From contig NZ_CP020100.1 of NCBI RefSeq assembly GCF_002056295.1, positions 566,001-630,000 of the forward strand: a DNA stretch of 64,000 nt. The letters run 5' to 3'. A model generated the notes under the pieces. The model was not told the origin of the DNA, did not search any database, and saw nothing but the letters and a program-made list of their open reading frames with translations. The position numbers and the translations under genes are program-made. This document shows positions 8,539 through 16,909 of this stretch, piece after piece. The stretch is from Halopseudomonas phragmitis. Its GTDB lineage: Bacteria; Pseudomonadota; Gammaproteobacteria; Pseudomonadales; Pseudomonadaceae. Position 1 is the first letter of the stretch, and each line of letters opens with the position of its first letter.

Positions 8539-11500
8539 TGATCAGCCTCCCCGGTACTGCTGAACTCCAGCCAGCCATCCTGCTGCGCCAGTGCCAACGG
8601 CTGATACAGCGCCTGGGCCCAGCGCTCGAAGGCGCCGGTCTGCAGCAGGCTGGCAAAATCCGCATAACTGCGTTGCAACGCCACGCTGCGCTGCACCTCG
8701 CCCTGGCTGAACCCCGAGCCCTCGTAAGCCTCGCGCGCCTTGTCCAGCGCCTTGTGCTCGTCACGTTCGGTCAGCCAGGCAAACGCGCTGACCGGCGCCA
8801 CCGGCAGCGGCTGACGCAGGCCCTCAAGCCAGGCCCCGAGCCAGTCGCTGACGATCTCCCGGGCCCGCTGCGGCTCCAGCGCCAGCATCTGCACGCTGGC
8901 ATCCACACCAATCAGGCAGGTGGTCAATGGCTGGCCGCTGGCGTTGGCCACCACATGCAGACACAGCGCGTTGAGCAAGCGCCGCCAGCGCAGACTCGGA
9001 CGCTTGCCCTTGCCATCGAGCAGCCGCCCGGTTTCCAGTTGCAGGACCAGCAGGCCTTCCAGTTCGGATGAACGGCGCACCCCGCTGAGCCAGTCCTGCA
9101 GTACCAGGCCCGGCACCTCGACCTGCAGCGCCAACGGCTGTTCCTGAAGCTGATCCCACAGTTCCAGCTGCTGGCGATAGCGTTGCAACTGCTCGCCTAA
9201 CGGCTCGACCAGTTGCTGCCGGGCCAGTTCGCCAAAGCCGGCCAGGGGCAGTTGGCCACGCTCGGCAAGACGGGCGGAGCCCTGCTGCAGCAGGGCCTGC
9301 CAGTCGGCTTGCGGGCCACCGGCCAAGGCCTGTTCCAACAACCACTGACTGAGCTGATGCTGTTCCAGCGCATTGAGCCCGAAGGGTTCGTCATCGGCAT
9401 TGCCCAGCTCATCATCACGGAACCAGACCTTGAGCCGTTCGGCAAAGAAGTGTTCGACCGGCTGGCGCAACAGGCGTTGCAGGTCGGCCAGGCTGATCGG
9501 TGCCTGCGGCGTCAGCGGCGCCAGCGCCGCTTCGGCGCCTGCCGGCGCAACCTGGTCATGCAGCCGACACCAGTCACGCGCATAGCTGAACAGCGCCGGG
9601 TCGCTGCCATCGAAATAGCGGCGGCTGAATGGCTGCAATGGGTGTTCGGTGGTCAGTTGCGCCAGCAGATCGCCGCTGTCGCAAGCGGACCAGCCACTGG
9701 CCAGATGGTCACGCAACTGTCCGATCAGCACCGACGGCGGTCGCTCGCTGTTGTCACGGATACTACGCCCGACCCAACTGACGTGCAGGGCATCTCGTGC
9801 CGAGAGCAGCGCCTCGAGCAGCAGATAGCGGTCATCCTCACGGCGCGAACGATCACCCGGGCGGTAATCGTTGCCCATCAGGTCAAAGTCCAGCGGGGGC
9901 TGGGCGCGCGGGTAGTCGCCATCGTTCATGCCCAGCAGGCAGACCCGGCGAAACGGGATGGCGCGCATCGGCATCAGGGTGCAGACATTCACCGCGCCAG
10001 CGAGAAAGCGCTGGCCCAGTGCGCTCTGGCCGAGCGTCTGCAACCAGGCCTCGGCAACCACGTTGAGCGGCAACGGCTGCTCCAGGGCCACGCCGTCACA
10101 CAATTCCAGCCAGTGCGCCAGCCCTTCATGCAACTGCGCCAGCAGTAACTGGTCCCGGTCGCTGGCCGGACTGAAGAAGTCCTCCAGCAAGGCCCGCAGC
10201 CGCTCACCCCAGACAGCGGGAGCAGCCGGCGTGCGCAGCGCCTGCTCATGCCGGTCCAGGCATTGCAACAACTGGTCGAGCGGGCCAACCAGGGCGGCAT
10301 CCAGCCCAGCGACTTCGTCATAGGGTTCGATACCGGCCCAGGCCTGGCTGTCGCCCACGGCATAGCCGAGCAACATCCGACGCAGGCCAAAGCGCCAGCT
10401 GTTGGCTTCCAGCCCGGCCGGCATGCCCAGCGCTTCACGGCGCTGGCGATCCAGCCCCCAGCGAATTCCAGCGCCCTCGATCCAGCGTCGCAAAGTCGGC
10501 AGGTCAGCCTCGCTCAGCGCAAAGCGCTGGCGTAGCGCGGCGACATCCAGCAGGTCAAGCACTTCGCTGACCGGCAAGCGGCTGTCGGGCAGGCCCAGCA
10601 GGTGCTCCAGGGCGATCAGCAGCGGCTCGCGGCCACGCTGGCCCTGATCGGCCAGAGTGAAGGGAATGTGTCTGGGATCGTCCACGCCATATTGGCCGAA
10701 CACCGCCTGAATGTGCGGCGCATAGGCATCGACATCCGGCAGCATGACGATGACGTCGCGCGGCTTCAGGCTCGGATCGCGGCCAAAGGCATCGAGCAAC
10801 TGATCATGCAGGATTTCCACCTCGCGCTGGGCGCTGTGGGCGACATGAAAACGGATCGAGTCGTCTGCCTGGCTATCCACCGCTGGCCAGTAGCTGCGGG
10901 TTTCCGCCAACGGGCGCAAGTCGAGAATATCCAGCTGCAACTGCTGCAGCAGGCGCTCGCCGGACGGCGGTTCGAACAGGTCGACCCGCCCGCCGTTGAT
11001 GGCGGCAAAACGGGTCTCGTAACTGCCGCGCTCGTCGTGCTGATCGAGCAGGTTGATGTAGTCGCGCCCCTGTTTGCCCCAGGCCGCCAGCAGCGGGTGG
11101 GCATGCTGGTGTAGACTGGCATCGTCCAGTTGCAAGGGGGTGCCCGGACGGCGCTGCTGGCGCTGGTACTGATGGCGCAGCAGATCCTGGTCGGCAACGA
11201 TGTCGCCCCAGTAATGCTGGCAGGGGTTGAGTACCGCCAGCAGTACCTGACTGAAACGCCCTATGGCGGCCAGCGCCTCCAGGGTCTGGGCCGGCAGCGA
11301 GGAAATACCGAACACGATCACCCGGCGCGGCAGCGCGCTCGGACGCTCACCGGCGGCCAGCAACTGCTCGATGAAACGCGGATGAATACCGGCGCGGCTG
11401 TCGCGCAGCCGCTCGACCCCGACGTCAGCCAGCACCGCCCGCCACAGGGCCGGCTGCCAGCGCTCCTGGGCGCTCAGTTGGCGGTAGCCCTCGCGCGCCA

Positions 11501-12017
11501 GCGCTATCCGATCCTGGCCGCCAGCCCAGTCATTCAGCCAGTCGGCGCGGTACACCTGATACTGATCGAACAGGTCAGCCAGGCGCTGCGCCAGTTGGTA
11601 GCACTTGCGGCAGTCCTGGTCATCGGCGAGAAACTGCCGCAGCGGGGCGAAATCCGGCTGTTCGAGCAGGGCCGGGAGCAGGCGCATCAGCCGCCAGGTC
11701 AGTGGCTGTTTGTCCAACGGCGAGCTTTCTGGCACCGCTTCACGGCCAAGCACCCCGCGATAGGCCTGCCACAGAAACTGCGCCGGCAACTGCACCTCCA
11801 GCGCCGCGGCAATACCACAGCCGCCCTGCTCAGGATCGGCCGCCAGCGCCATCTGCAGCCACTGGGCAATGCCATTGCTCTGCACCAGCACTACTTCATT
11901 TTCCAGCGGTGCCAGCGGGTGCGCACGCAGCCAGTCGACCATCAACTGGCGCAGGCTTTCCAGGCGGTTGCCGTGGATGATCATCAGGCCGGGTGAAAGG
12001 CGGTCGGCGTCCTGCAT
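8535..12017 (-). CDS. recC: RecBCD exodeoxyribonuclease V, gamma subunit RecC
   Basis: Scaffold subunit that threads the two strands to RecB and RecD and reads Chi in the 3' strand. 1160 aa. The N-terminus carries a degenerate helicase fold (MIIHGNRLESLRQLMVDWL, VLVQSNGIAQWLQMALA) lacking Walker motifs, and HIPFTLADQG and VNVCTLMPMRAIPFRRVCLLGMNDGDYPR are family landmarks; the C-terminal part is a nuclease-like fold without catalytic residues. First gene of the recCBD operon; stop overlaps recB start. The 156 bp between recC and the divergent OmpA-family gene (12018-12173) must hold both promoters; no clear operator was seen there. Residues recognised by Chi cannot be assigned by eye. Confidence 0.97.
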   Translation of the reverse strand: MQDADRLSPGLMIIHGNRLESLRQLMVDWLRAHPLAPLENEVVLVQSNGIAQWLQMALAADPEQGGCGIAAALEVQLPAQFLWQAYRGVLGREAVPESSPLDKQPLTWRLMRLLPALLEQPDFAPLRQFLADDQDCRKCYQLAQRLADLFDQYQVYRADWLNDWAGGQDRIALAREGYRQLSAQERWQPALWRAVLADVGVERLRDSRAGIHPRFIEQLLAAGERPSALPRRVIVFGISSLPAQTLEALAAIGRFSQVLLAVLNPCQHYWGDIVADQDLLRHQYQRQQRRPGTPLQLDDASLHQHAHPLLAAWGKQGRDYINLLDQHDERGSYETRFAAINGGRVDLFEPPSGERLLQQLQLDILDLRPLAETRSYWPAVDSQADDSIRFHVAHSAQREVEILHDQLLDAFGRDPSLKPRDVIVMLPDVDAYAPHIQAVFGQYGVDDPRHIPFTLADQGQRGREPLLIALEHLLGLPDSRLPVSEVLDLLDVAALRQRFALSEADLPTLRRWIEGAGIRWGLDRQRREALGMPAGLEANSWRFGLRRMLLGYAVGDSQAWAGIEPYDEVAGLDAALVGPLDQLLQCLDRHEQALRTPAAPAVWGERLRALLEDFFSPASDRDQLLLAQLHEGLAHWLELCDGVALEQPLPLNVVAEAWLQTLGQSALGQRFLAGAVNVCTLMPMRAIPFRRVCLLGMNDGDYPRAQPPLDFDLMGNDYRPGDRSRREDDRYLLLEALLSARDALHVSWVGRSIRDNSERPPSVLIGQLRDHLASGWSACDSGDLLAQLTTEHPLQPFSRRYFDGSDPALFSYARDWCRLHDQVAPAGAEAALAPLTPQAPISLADLQRLLRQPVEHFFAERLKVWFRDDELGNADDEPFGLNALEQHQLSQWLLEQALAGGPQADWQALLQQGSARLAERGQLPLAGFGELARQQLVEPLGEQLQRYRQQLELWDQLQEQPLALQVEVPGLVLQDWLSGVRRSSELEGLLVLQLETGRLLDGKGKRPSLRWRRLLNALCLHVVANASGQPLTTCLIGVDASVQMLALEPQRAREIVSDWLGAWLEGLRQPLPVAPVSAFAWLTERDEHKALDKAREAYEGSGFSQGEVQRSVALQRSYADFASLLQTGAFERWAQALYQPLALAQQDGWLEFSSTGEADQ

Positions 12018-12173
12018 GGCGGATCCTGGTCGAATGCGGTTGTTGTCGGCGATAGTATCAGGCTGCCTGCGACAGGTCAGGTCGCAGTGCCCCGTCCGCT
12101 GCTGCGCAATCTGCGCCGATTCGGTTTATCCTTGGAGCCTGCAAGGGAATTCACTGTTACGCAAGGATATCGC

Positions 12174-13607
12174 ATGTTGCCCCGTTACCTGACACTCGCC
12201 CTGATCGCCAGCCTGGCCGCCACCGGTGCCAGCGCCGATGACCATCCACTACTCAGCCGCTTCCCGGGCGCGCAGCTCAAGGGGCACGAGTCCATCGCCT
12301 ATGAACACGTCGCTCTGCCACAGGCAGCGGCCGATGCACCCGACACCGAACCACTGGTGCTGGTCGGCGACCTCAGCCGGCATACCTACGAAATCGGCAA
12401 CGTCTCCACCCTCAAGGTCTGGGAAAACTATCAGGCGGCGCTACAGCGGGCCGGCTTCGAAATCCTGTTCCAGTGTGAGCGCGAGGCCTGTGGTCCGGGA
12501 CGTGACGTCAAACGCATGGCTGATCCGCTGGCGGTCAGTGGCAATGTTTACAATTTCTACCGCAACCCCTATTACCTGCTCACGCGCCAGGACAATATTC
12601 ACCTGGCCCTGTTCATCGGCGGCCATAACGACCGCGTGAGCGTGCAACAGGTGATTGTCGAAACCGTCGCGCGCGATACCGACCTGATCAGCCTGGATAG
12701 CGACTATCTCAACCAGGCCGACGACAGCGCCCTGCCCGAGATCAGTGCCGAGCAGCGGGCCGAAGACCATCCACTGCTGTCACGCTACCCCGGAGCCCGC
12801 GTGCGCAATCGCGAACGCCGCGACTATGAGCAGTTCATCCTCCCGGTCCCGCCCGGCAGTGCCGCCGAGCCGCTGCCACTGGTCGGCGACCTGACCCGGC
12901 ACTTCTACGAAGTGCGCAATGTCTCGACCCTGAAACTCTGGGACAACTATCAGGCCGCACTGGAGAGCGGCGGCTTCGAGCTGCTCTGGCAATGCCAGCG
13001 TGACGCCTGCGGCAATCAGCGCGAGCGCAAAGCGCTGGGTGACCGGCTATCGCTAGAGGGCAATGTCTACAACTACCACTCCGCCCCCTACTACGCGGTC
13101 TATCAGCGCGACGGCAGCCAGGGCCCGGTTCACGTAGCCCTTTACATTGGCGGGCATGCTGACCGGGCGGCGATCCAGCAGGTAGTGATCGAGGGACGCG
13201 GGCGCGCCGATGACCTGATTCAGGTGAACGCCGAAGGGCTGTACCGAGACCTGCAGGAAGCCGGCAAGGCGTTGATCTACGGCATCCACTTCGATACCGA
13301 CAGTGCCGCCATCAAGCCCGAATCGGCTCCTACGCTGCAAGCCATTGCCGAGTTGCTGGGCCAGCATCCAGCGCTGCGCCTGTATGTGGTCGGGCATACC
13401 GATGATACCGGTAGCGAACAGCACAACCTGCGCTTGTCTTCGGCCCGGGCCGAAGCGGTAGTCAAGGCTTTGAGTAGTGACTACGCAGTGGCCGCCAACC
13501 GGCTGCAGAGCGCGGGCGTCGGCCCCTATGCGCCGGCCGCCGGCAATCTGGATGAGGCTGGCCGTCAGCGCAACCGGCGGGTCGAACTGGTACAGCGCCT
13601 GCCCTGA
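12174..13607 (+). CDS. Exported OmpA-domain protein with duplicated DUF4892-like module
   Basis: Likely outer-membrane/periplasmic peptidoglycan-binding protein. Start at ATG 12174 with AAGGA 6 bp upstream; residues 1-21 (MLPRYLTLALIASLAATGASA) form a signal peptide. Two homologous modules follow: DDHPLLSRFPGAQL...EPLVLVGDLSRHTYE...NVSTLKVWENYQAAL (about 22-195) and EDHPLLSRYPGARV...EPLPLVGDLTRHFYE...NVSTLKLWDNYQAAL (about 200-370); each holds a Cys pair in QCEREACG/QCQRDACG, probably disulfide-bonded. The C-terminal ~120 residues are an OmpA-like domain (IHFDTDSAAIKPES, VVGHTDDTGSEQHNLRLSSARAEAVV) with the Asp/Arg residues that bind diaminopimelate. Family proteins usually show one N-terminal module; here it is duplicated. 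The assignment to DUF4892 is from memory of the pattern, not a search. Confidence 0.85.
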   Translation: MLPRYLTLALIASLAATGASADDHPLLSRFPGAQLKGHESIAYEHVALPQAAADAPDTEPLVLVGDLSRHTYEIGNVSTLKVWENYQAALQRAGFEILFQCEREACGPGRDVKRMADPLAVSGNVYNFYRNPYYLLTRQDNIHLALFIGGHNDRVSVQQVIVETVARDTDLISLDSDYLNQADDSALPEISAEQRAEDHPLLSRYPGARVRNRERRDYEQFILPVPPGSAAEPLPLVGDLTRHFYEVRNVSTLKLWDNYQAALESGGFELLWQCQRDACGNQRERKALGDRLSLEGNVYNYHSAPYYAVYQRDGSQGPVHVALYIGGHADRAAIQQVVIEGRGRADDLIQVNAEGLYRDLQEAGKALIYGIHFDTDSAAIKPESAPTLQAIAELLGQHPALRLYVVGHTDDTGSEQHNLRLSSARAEAVVKALSSDYAVAANRLQSAGVGPYAPAAGNLDEAGRQRNRRVELVQRLP

Positions 13608-13655
13608 ACAAGCGGGGCGGCGCGCTGGCCCTGGGCTCAACCAAGCACAGTGGTG

Positions 13656-15002
13656 CTATACCTGACTGCCCAGATAGCGCCGCTCCCAGGGCGTGATTTC
13701 GTCCATGAAACTGGCCAGCTCCAGACGCTTGGTGGCCAGGTAACCGTCGATGAACTCGTCACCGAACAACTGCCGCGCCAGTTGGCTGCGCTCAAGCCGA
13801 TGCATGGCCTCAGGCAGGGTATCGGGCAGGGTCAGCGCGTCCGGGGCCTGAAACACCCCCTGCACCGCCGCACTGGGCGTAAGCTGCTGGTCAATCCCGT
13901 GCAGGCCAGCGGCCAGGCTCACGGCAATCGCCAGATAGGGATTGGCGTCACCGCCCGGCAGGCGATTCTCAACCCGCCGCGCCGCTGGCTCACTGGCCGG
14001 AATCCGCAGTCCGGCCATGCGGTTGTCACTCGACCAGCACAGGTTGTTGGGTGAGGCGTAGGTGTTGCAGAACCGCTGATAGGAGTTGATGTGCGGCGCC
14101 ATCAGCAGAGTCAGCTCACCGAGGCAGGTCTGCAACCCGCCCAGGTAATGCTCAAACTGGGCTGTGGGCCCGGCATTGCCAAGATCGGTAAAGATATTGC
14201 GCCCGGTCTGATCCACCACACTCTGATGCACATGCATCGAACAGCCCGGCACACGCGGCAACGGCTTGGCCATGCAGACGGCAATCAGACCATGCTTGAG
14301 CGCTACCTCATGCAGCAGATGCTTGAACAGGAAGGTCTGGTCGGCCAGCAGCAGCGCATCGCCATGCACGAAATTGATCTCGAACTGGCTGATACCCATC
14401 TCGTTCATGAAGGTATCGCGCGGGATGCCGAGCGCGGCCATGCCGGCCTTGAGTTCCTCGAAGAACGGCCGCAGACCGTTGGCCGAGCTGACGCTGAAGG
14501 CCGAAATACCCGGCTCACGCCGGCCATCCAGACCAACCGGGGCCCGGAATGGCTGGTACTCGTCGGCCTGGCGCTCGAACAGAAAGAACTCCAGCTCGGT
14601 GGCTACCACCGGTTGCCAGCCTCGCTCGGCATAGCGCTTAAGCACTCGTGCCAGCAGCGCCCGGGTCGACAGCCCTGAGGGCCGGCCGTCCAGCTCCACT
14701 GCCTCACAGACCGCCAGCGCGCGCGGCACCTCAGCCCAAGGCAGCACATGCACCTGCTCGGGCAGGGCCTGCAATACCAGGTCACCATCGTCGTGACCAT
14801 AGAACTCCGGTTCCGGGTAGCCGCCCATCACCGCTTGCAGCAGCACGCCCCGGGCCAGTTGCAGCCGACGCCCGGCCAGAAAGCCCTCAACGGTCATTAC
14901 CTTGCCCCGCGGGATGCCATTCAGATCGGGGGTCACACACTCGATATCGGCTACCCCAGCCAGGCGCTGGGACAGAGGGACAATCAACTGCGGGGAATTC
15001 AT
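13656..15002 (-). CDS. Glutamine synthetase family protein, glutamate-polyamine ligase type (SpuI/PuuA-like)
   Basis: Likely ATP-dependent gamma-glutamylation of a polyamine or related amine, first step of the gamma-glutamyl pathway of polyamine breakdown. 448 aa from ATG 15002 (MNSPQLIVPLSQ); a weak AAGG is the only ribosome site. GS landmarks: TPDLNGIPRGKVM at the N-terminal beta-grasp domain; ATELEFFLFE (metal-binding Glu); NEMGISQFEINF; PGCSMHVHQSV (ATP/metal His); LRIPASEPAARRVENRLPGGDANPYLAIA near the C-terminus. The absence of the adenylylation Tyr loop region of GlnA and the short length fit the polyamine branch. It is divergent from the VOC lipoprotein gene, separated by 172 bp that include a TetR-like palindrome. 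Exact amine is not predictable. Confidence 0.85.
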   Translation of the reverse strand: MNSPQLIVPLSQRLAGVADIECVTPDLNGIPRGKVMTVEGFLAGRRLQLARGVLLQAVMGGYPEPEFYGHDDGDLVLQALPEQVHVLPWAEVPRALAVCEAVELDGRPSGLSTRALLARVLKRYAERGWQPVVATELEFFLFERQADEYQPFRAPVGLDGRREPGISAFSVSSANGLRPFFEELKAGMAALGIPRDTFMNEMGISQFEINFVHGDALLLADQTFLFKHLLHEVALKHGLIAVCMAKPLPRVPGCSMHVHQSVVDQTGRNIFTDLGNAGPTAQFEHYLGGLQTCLGELTLLMAPHINSYQRFCNTYASPNNLCWSSDNRMAGLRIPASEPAARRVENRLPGGDANPYLAIAVSLAAGLHGIDQQLTPSAAVQGVFQAPDALTLPDTLPEAMHRLERSQLARQLFGDEFIDGYLATKRLELASFMDEITPWERRYLGSQV

Positions 15003-15134
15003 CAATGCTTGCCTTATGCTGCATGCCGAGTTGGCAACCAAACGATGATACCCCAAGCCCGCCGACTACGTCGCCTGCCCCCTCTGTGCAGAACATTCTC
15101 GACAAAACGCAGGAGCTGCCTTACTCTCAGCACC

Positions 15135-15154
15135 ATGAACGAACGTTCATTCAT
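15135..15154. promoter_or_regulatory. 20-bp palindrome, candidate TetR-family operator
   Basis: ATGAACGAACGTTCATTCAT: 9 of 10 base pairs are symmetric around 15144/15145, the only mismatch being 15140 with 15149. It ends 20 bp before the ATG of the VOC lipoprotein, in the divergent region with the glutamate-polyamine ligase-like gene. Size and GAACG/CGTTC half-sites are typical of TetR-family sites; the regulator is unknown. Confidence 0.5.
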
Positions 15155-15174
15155 AAAAATAACAGGACATCACC

Positions 15175-16854
15175 ATGCGTCATACCGGCAAACACCTGAC
15201 CTTCCTGCTGCCCGCAGTGCTGCTGCTCAGCGCCTGCCTGAGTGGGGGTGGCAGCAGCAATCGCGCCCCCAGCCCTACCCCTCCACCGAACAATGACCCA
15301 ATACCTACGGTCAACTATCTGAGCGCCATCGGCATTGGCGTCAGCGATCTGGACGCCGCAGTCAAACTCTATACCCAGGGCCTGGGCATGCGCGAACTCA
15401 AGCGCCTGCAACGCGACAACCGCCACGAGGTCATCCTTGAGTCGGCCGATGGCCGGGGCTCGCTGGTAGCTCTGATGAGTTTTACCGACGGCATTGGCCG
15501 TAACGTCCAGCAAAATCCGGGCAAGCTGGTGTTCTACGCCCGCGACCCCAACACCTTCGCGGCACAGTTCAACGCGGCTGGCGGGCGCATTACCCTGCCG
15601 CCGATGCCGCAAGCCGCCTTTGGCGGTGTGCTGGTCGGCTTCGGCCGGGATCAGGACAACAACCTGATCGAAATTGTCGGTGACGACAGCGCCAATCACT
15701 CCTATTTTGGCGCCTTTGGCCTTGGCGTCAGTGATCTGGAAGCGGCGCGGGATTTCTACACCGAGGTGCTGGGACTGGAGCAGAGTTTGTTTCTGGAAAT
15801 TCCCGGTCAATACGATGAATACATCCTTCAGTCTCCGGTGCCCGGCGGCTCGGCCCTGGTGCTGATGCACTGGACCAACGACAGCGTGCGCAACTACAGC
15901 GACAACCCGATCAAGCTGGAATTCGCCTCATCCGACCCGCAGGCTCTGGCTGGCGCACTGGAGCGCAGCGGCATGGCCATCGAACGCCCCCTCGCGCCCA
16001 GTGCCGAACCCGGCCTTGAGAACCAACTGGTGGGCTACAGCAGCGATGCCGACGGCAACTTGCTGGAACTGCGCCAAGGCATCCGTGGTTATCTGGGCGG
16101 CGCCGGCATCGGCACCGACGACCTTGATGCCGCCCTGCGCTTTTACACTGAAGGCCTGGGCATGCATGAAGTCACTCGTCGCAGCCGCACCGACCGCGAC
16201 GAAGTAGTACTGGAGTCAGCCGACGCACGGGGCTCGCAACTGGTACTGATGCAGTTCACCGATGGCGAGCCGCGCAGCATGCGGCGTAACCCCGGCAAGC
16301 TGGTGTTCTATGTCAGTGACCCCGAGCAGACGGCGCTGGACCTGATCGCCGCTGGCGGCCTGGTGACGCTGCCGCCAAGCTTCCAGCCCGGCCTGAATGT
16401 GGTGGTTGGCTTTGGTCGCGACCCGGACAACAACCTGATCGAGCTCGTCGGTAGCCCGGCAGCCGTACAGAGTTACTTCGGTGCCTTCGGCATCGGGGTC
16501 AGCGATCTGCAGGCGGCCCGCGACTTCTACGTCGACACCCTGGGTCTGCGTCAGGTGCTGTTCCTGCCGATTCCCGGCCAGTATGACGAATACATTCTGC
16601 AAGGTCAGGGCGGCTCGGCATTGGTACTGATGCACTGGACCAACGCAGTCCCACGCAACTACACCGACAACCCGGTTAAGCTGGAATGGCGCAGCATGTC
16701 GCCGGATGGACTGATCAGCGGAATCGAACAGGCGGGAGAGCGGGTGGTTCAGACCCCGAACTCCGACGACACCCGCGACGATGAGCAGGTGGCCTATGCC
16801 AAGGATGCCGATGGCACCTTGCTGGAGATCTTGCCGGCGCCCTGGGGGCGCTAG
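15175..16854 (+). CDS. Lipoprotein with four VOC (glyoxalase-fold) domains
   Basis: 559 aa. Start ATG 15175 with AGGA 7 bp upstream. Residues 1-22 are a lipoprotein signal with lipobox LLLSAC; Ser/Gly and a Pro-rich linker follow. Four VOC domains of about 125 residues: 1 (from YLSAIGIGVSDLDAAVKLY), 2 (SYFGAFGLGVSDLEAARDFY), 3 (GYLGGAGIGTDDLDAALRFY), 4 (SYFGAFGIGVSDLQAARDFY). Domains 1 and 3 match each other (LGMxE, LESADxRGS, NPGKLVFY) and 2 and 4 match (PGQYDEYILQ, GGSALVLMHWTN), so a two-domain unit was duplicated. In all four the first metal-ligand His of the family (HxxLxVxDLxxA) is Ala or Gly, while the final Glu (NLIEIVG type) is kept. An enzymatic role is therefore doubtful; ligand binding at the envelope is possible. 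Function unknown. Confidence 0.85.
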   Translation: MRHTGKHLTFLLPAVLLLSACLSGGGSSNRAPSPTPPPNNDPIPTVNYLSAIGIGVSDLDAAVKLYTQGLGMRELKRLQRDNRHEVILESADGRGSLVALMSFTDGIGRNVQQNPGKLVFYARDPNTFAAQFNAAGGRITLPPMPQAAFGGVLVGFGRDQDNNLIEIVGDDSANHSYFGAFGLGVSDLEAARDFYTEVLGLEQSLFLEIPGQYDEYILQSPVPGGSALVLMHWTNDSVRNYSDNPIKLEFASSDPQALAGALERSGMAIERPLAPSAEPGLENQLVGYSSDADGNLLELRQGIRGYLGGAGIGTDDLDAALRFYTEGLGMHEVTRRSRTDRDEVVLESADARGSQLVLMQFTDGEPRSMRRNPGKLVFYVSDPEQTALDLIAAGGLVTLPPSFQPGLNVVVGFGRDPDNNLIELVGSPAAVQSYFGAFGIGVSDLQAARDFYVDTLGLRQVLFLPIPGQYDEYILQGQGGSALVLMHWTNAVPRNYTDNPVKLEWRSMSPDGLISGIEQAGERVVQTPNSDDTRDDEQVAYAKDADGTLLEILPAPWGR

Positions 16855-16861
16855 CGCTGTG

Positions 16862-16899
16862 CATCAGCCACTCAAGCCAAAGCGCTTGAGTGGCTGATG
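16862..16899. terminator. Hairpin between convergent genes, candidate bidirectional terminator
   Basis: Perfect 15-bp stem (16862-16876 with 16885-16899) and 8-base loop, placed between the stop of the VOC lipoprotein and the stop of the carboxyspermidine dehydrogenase gene. No T-tract follows on either strand, so it may act as a 3'-end stabiliser rather than a strong terminator. Confidence 0.6.
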
Positions 16900-16909
16900 A
16901 AGTAGCGTT

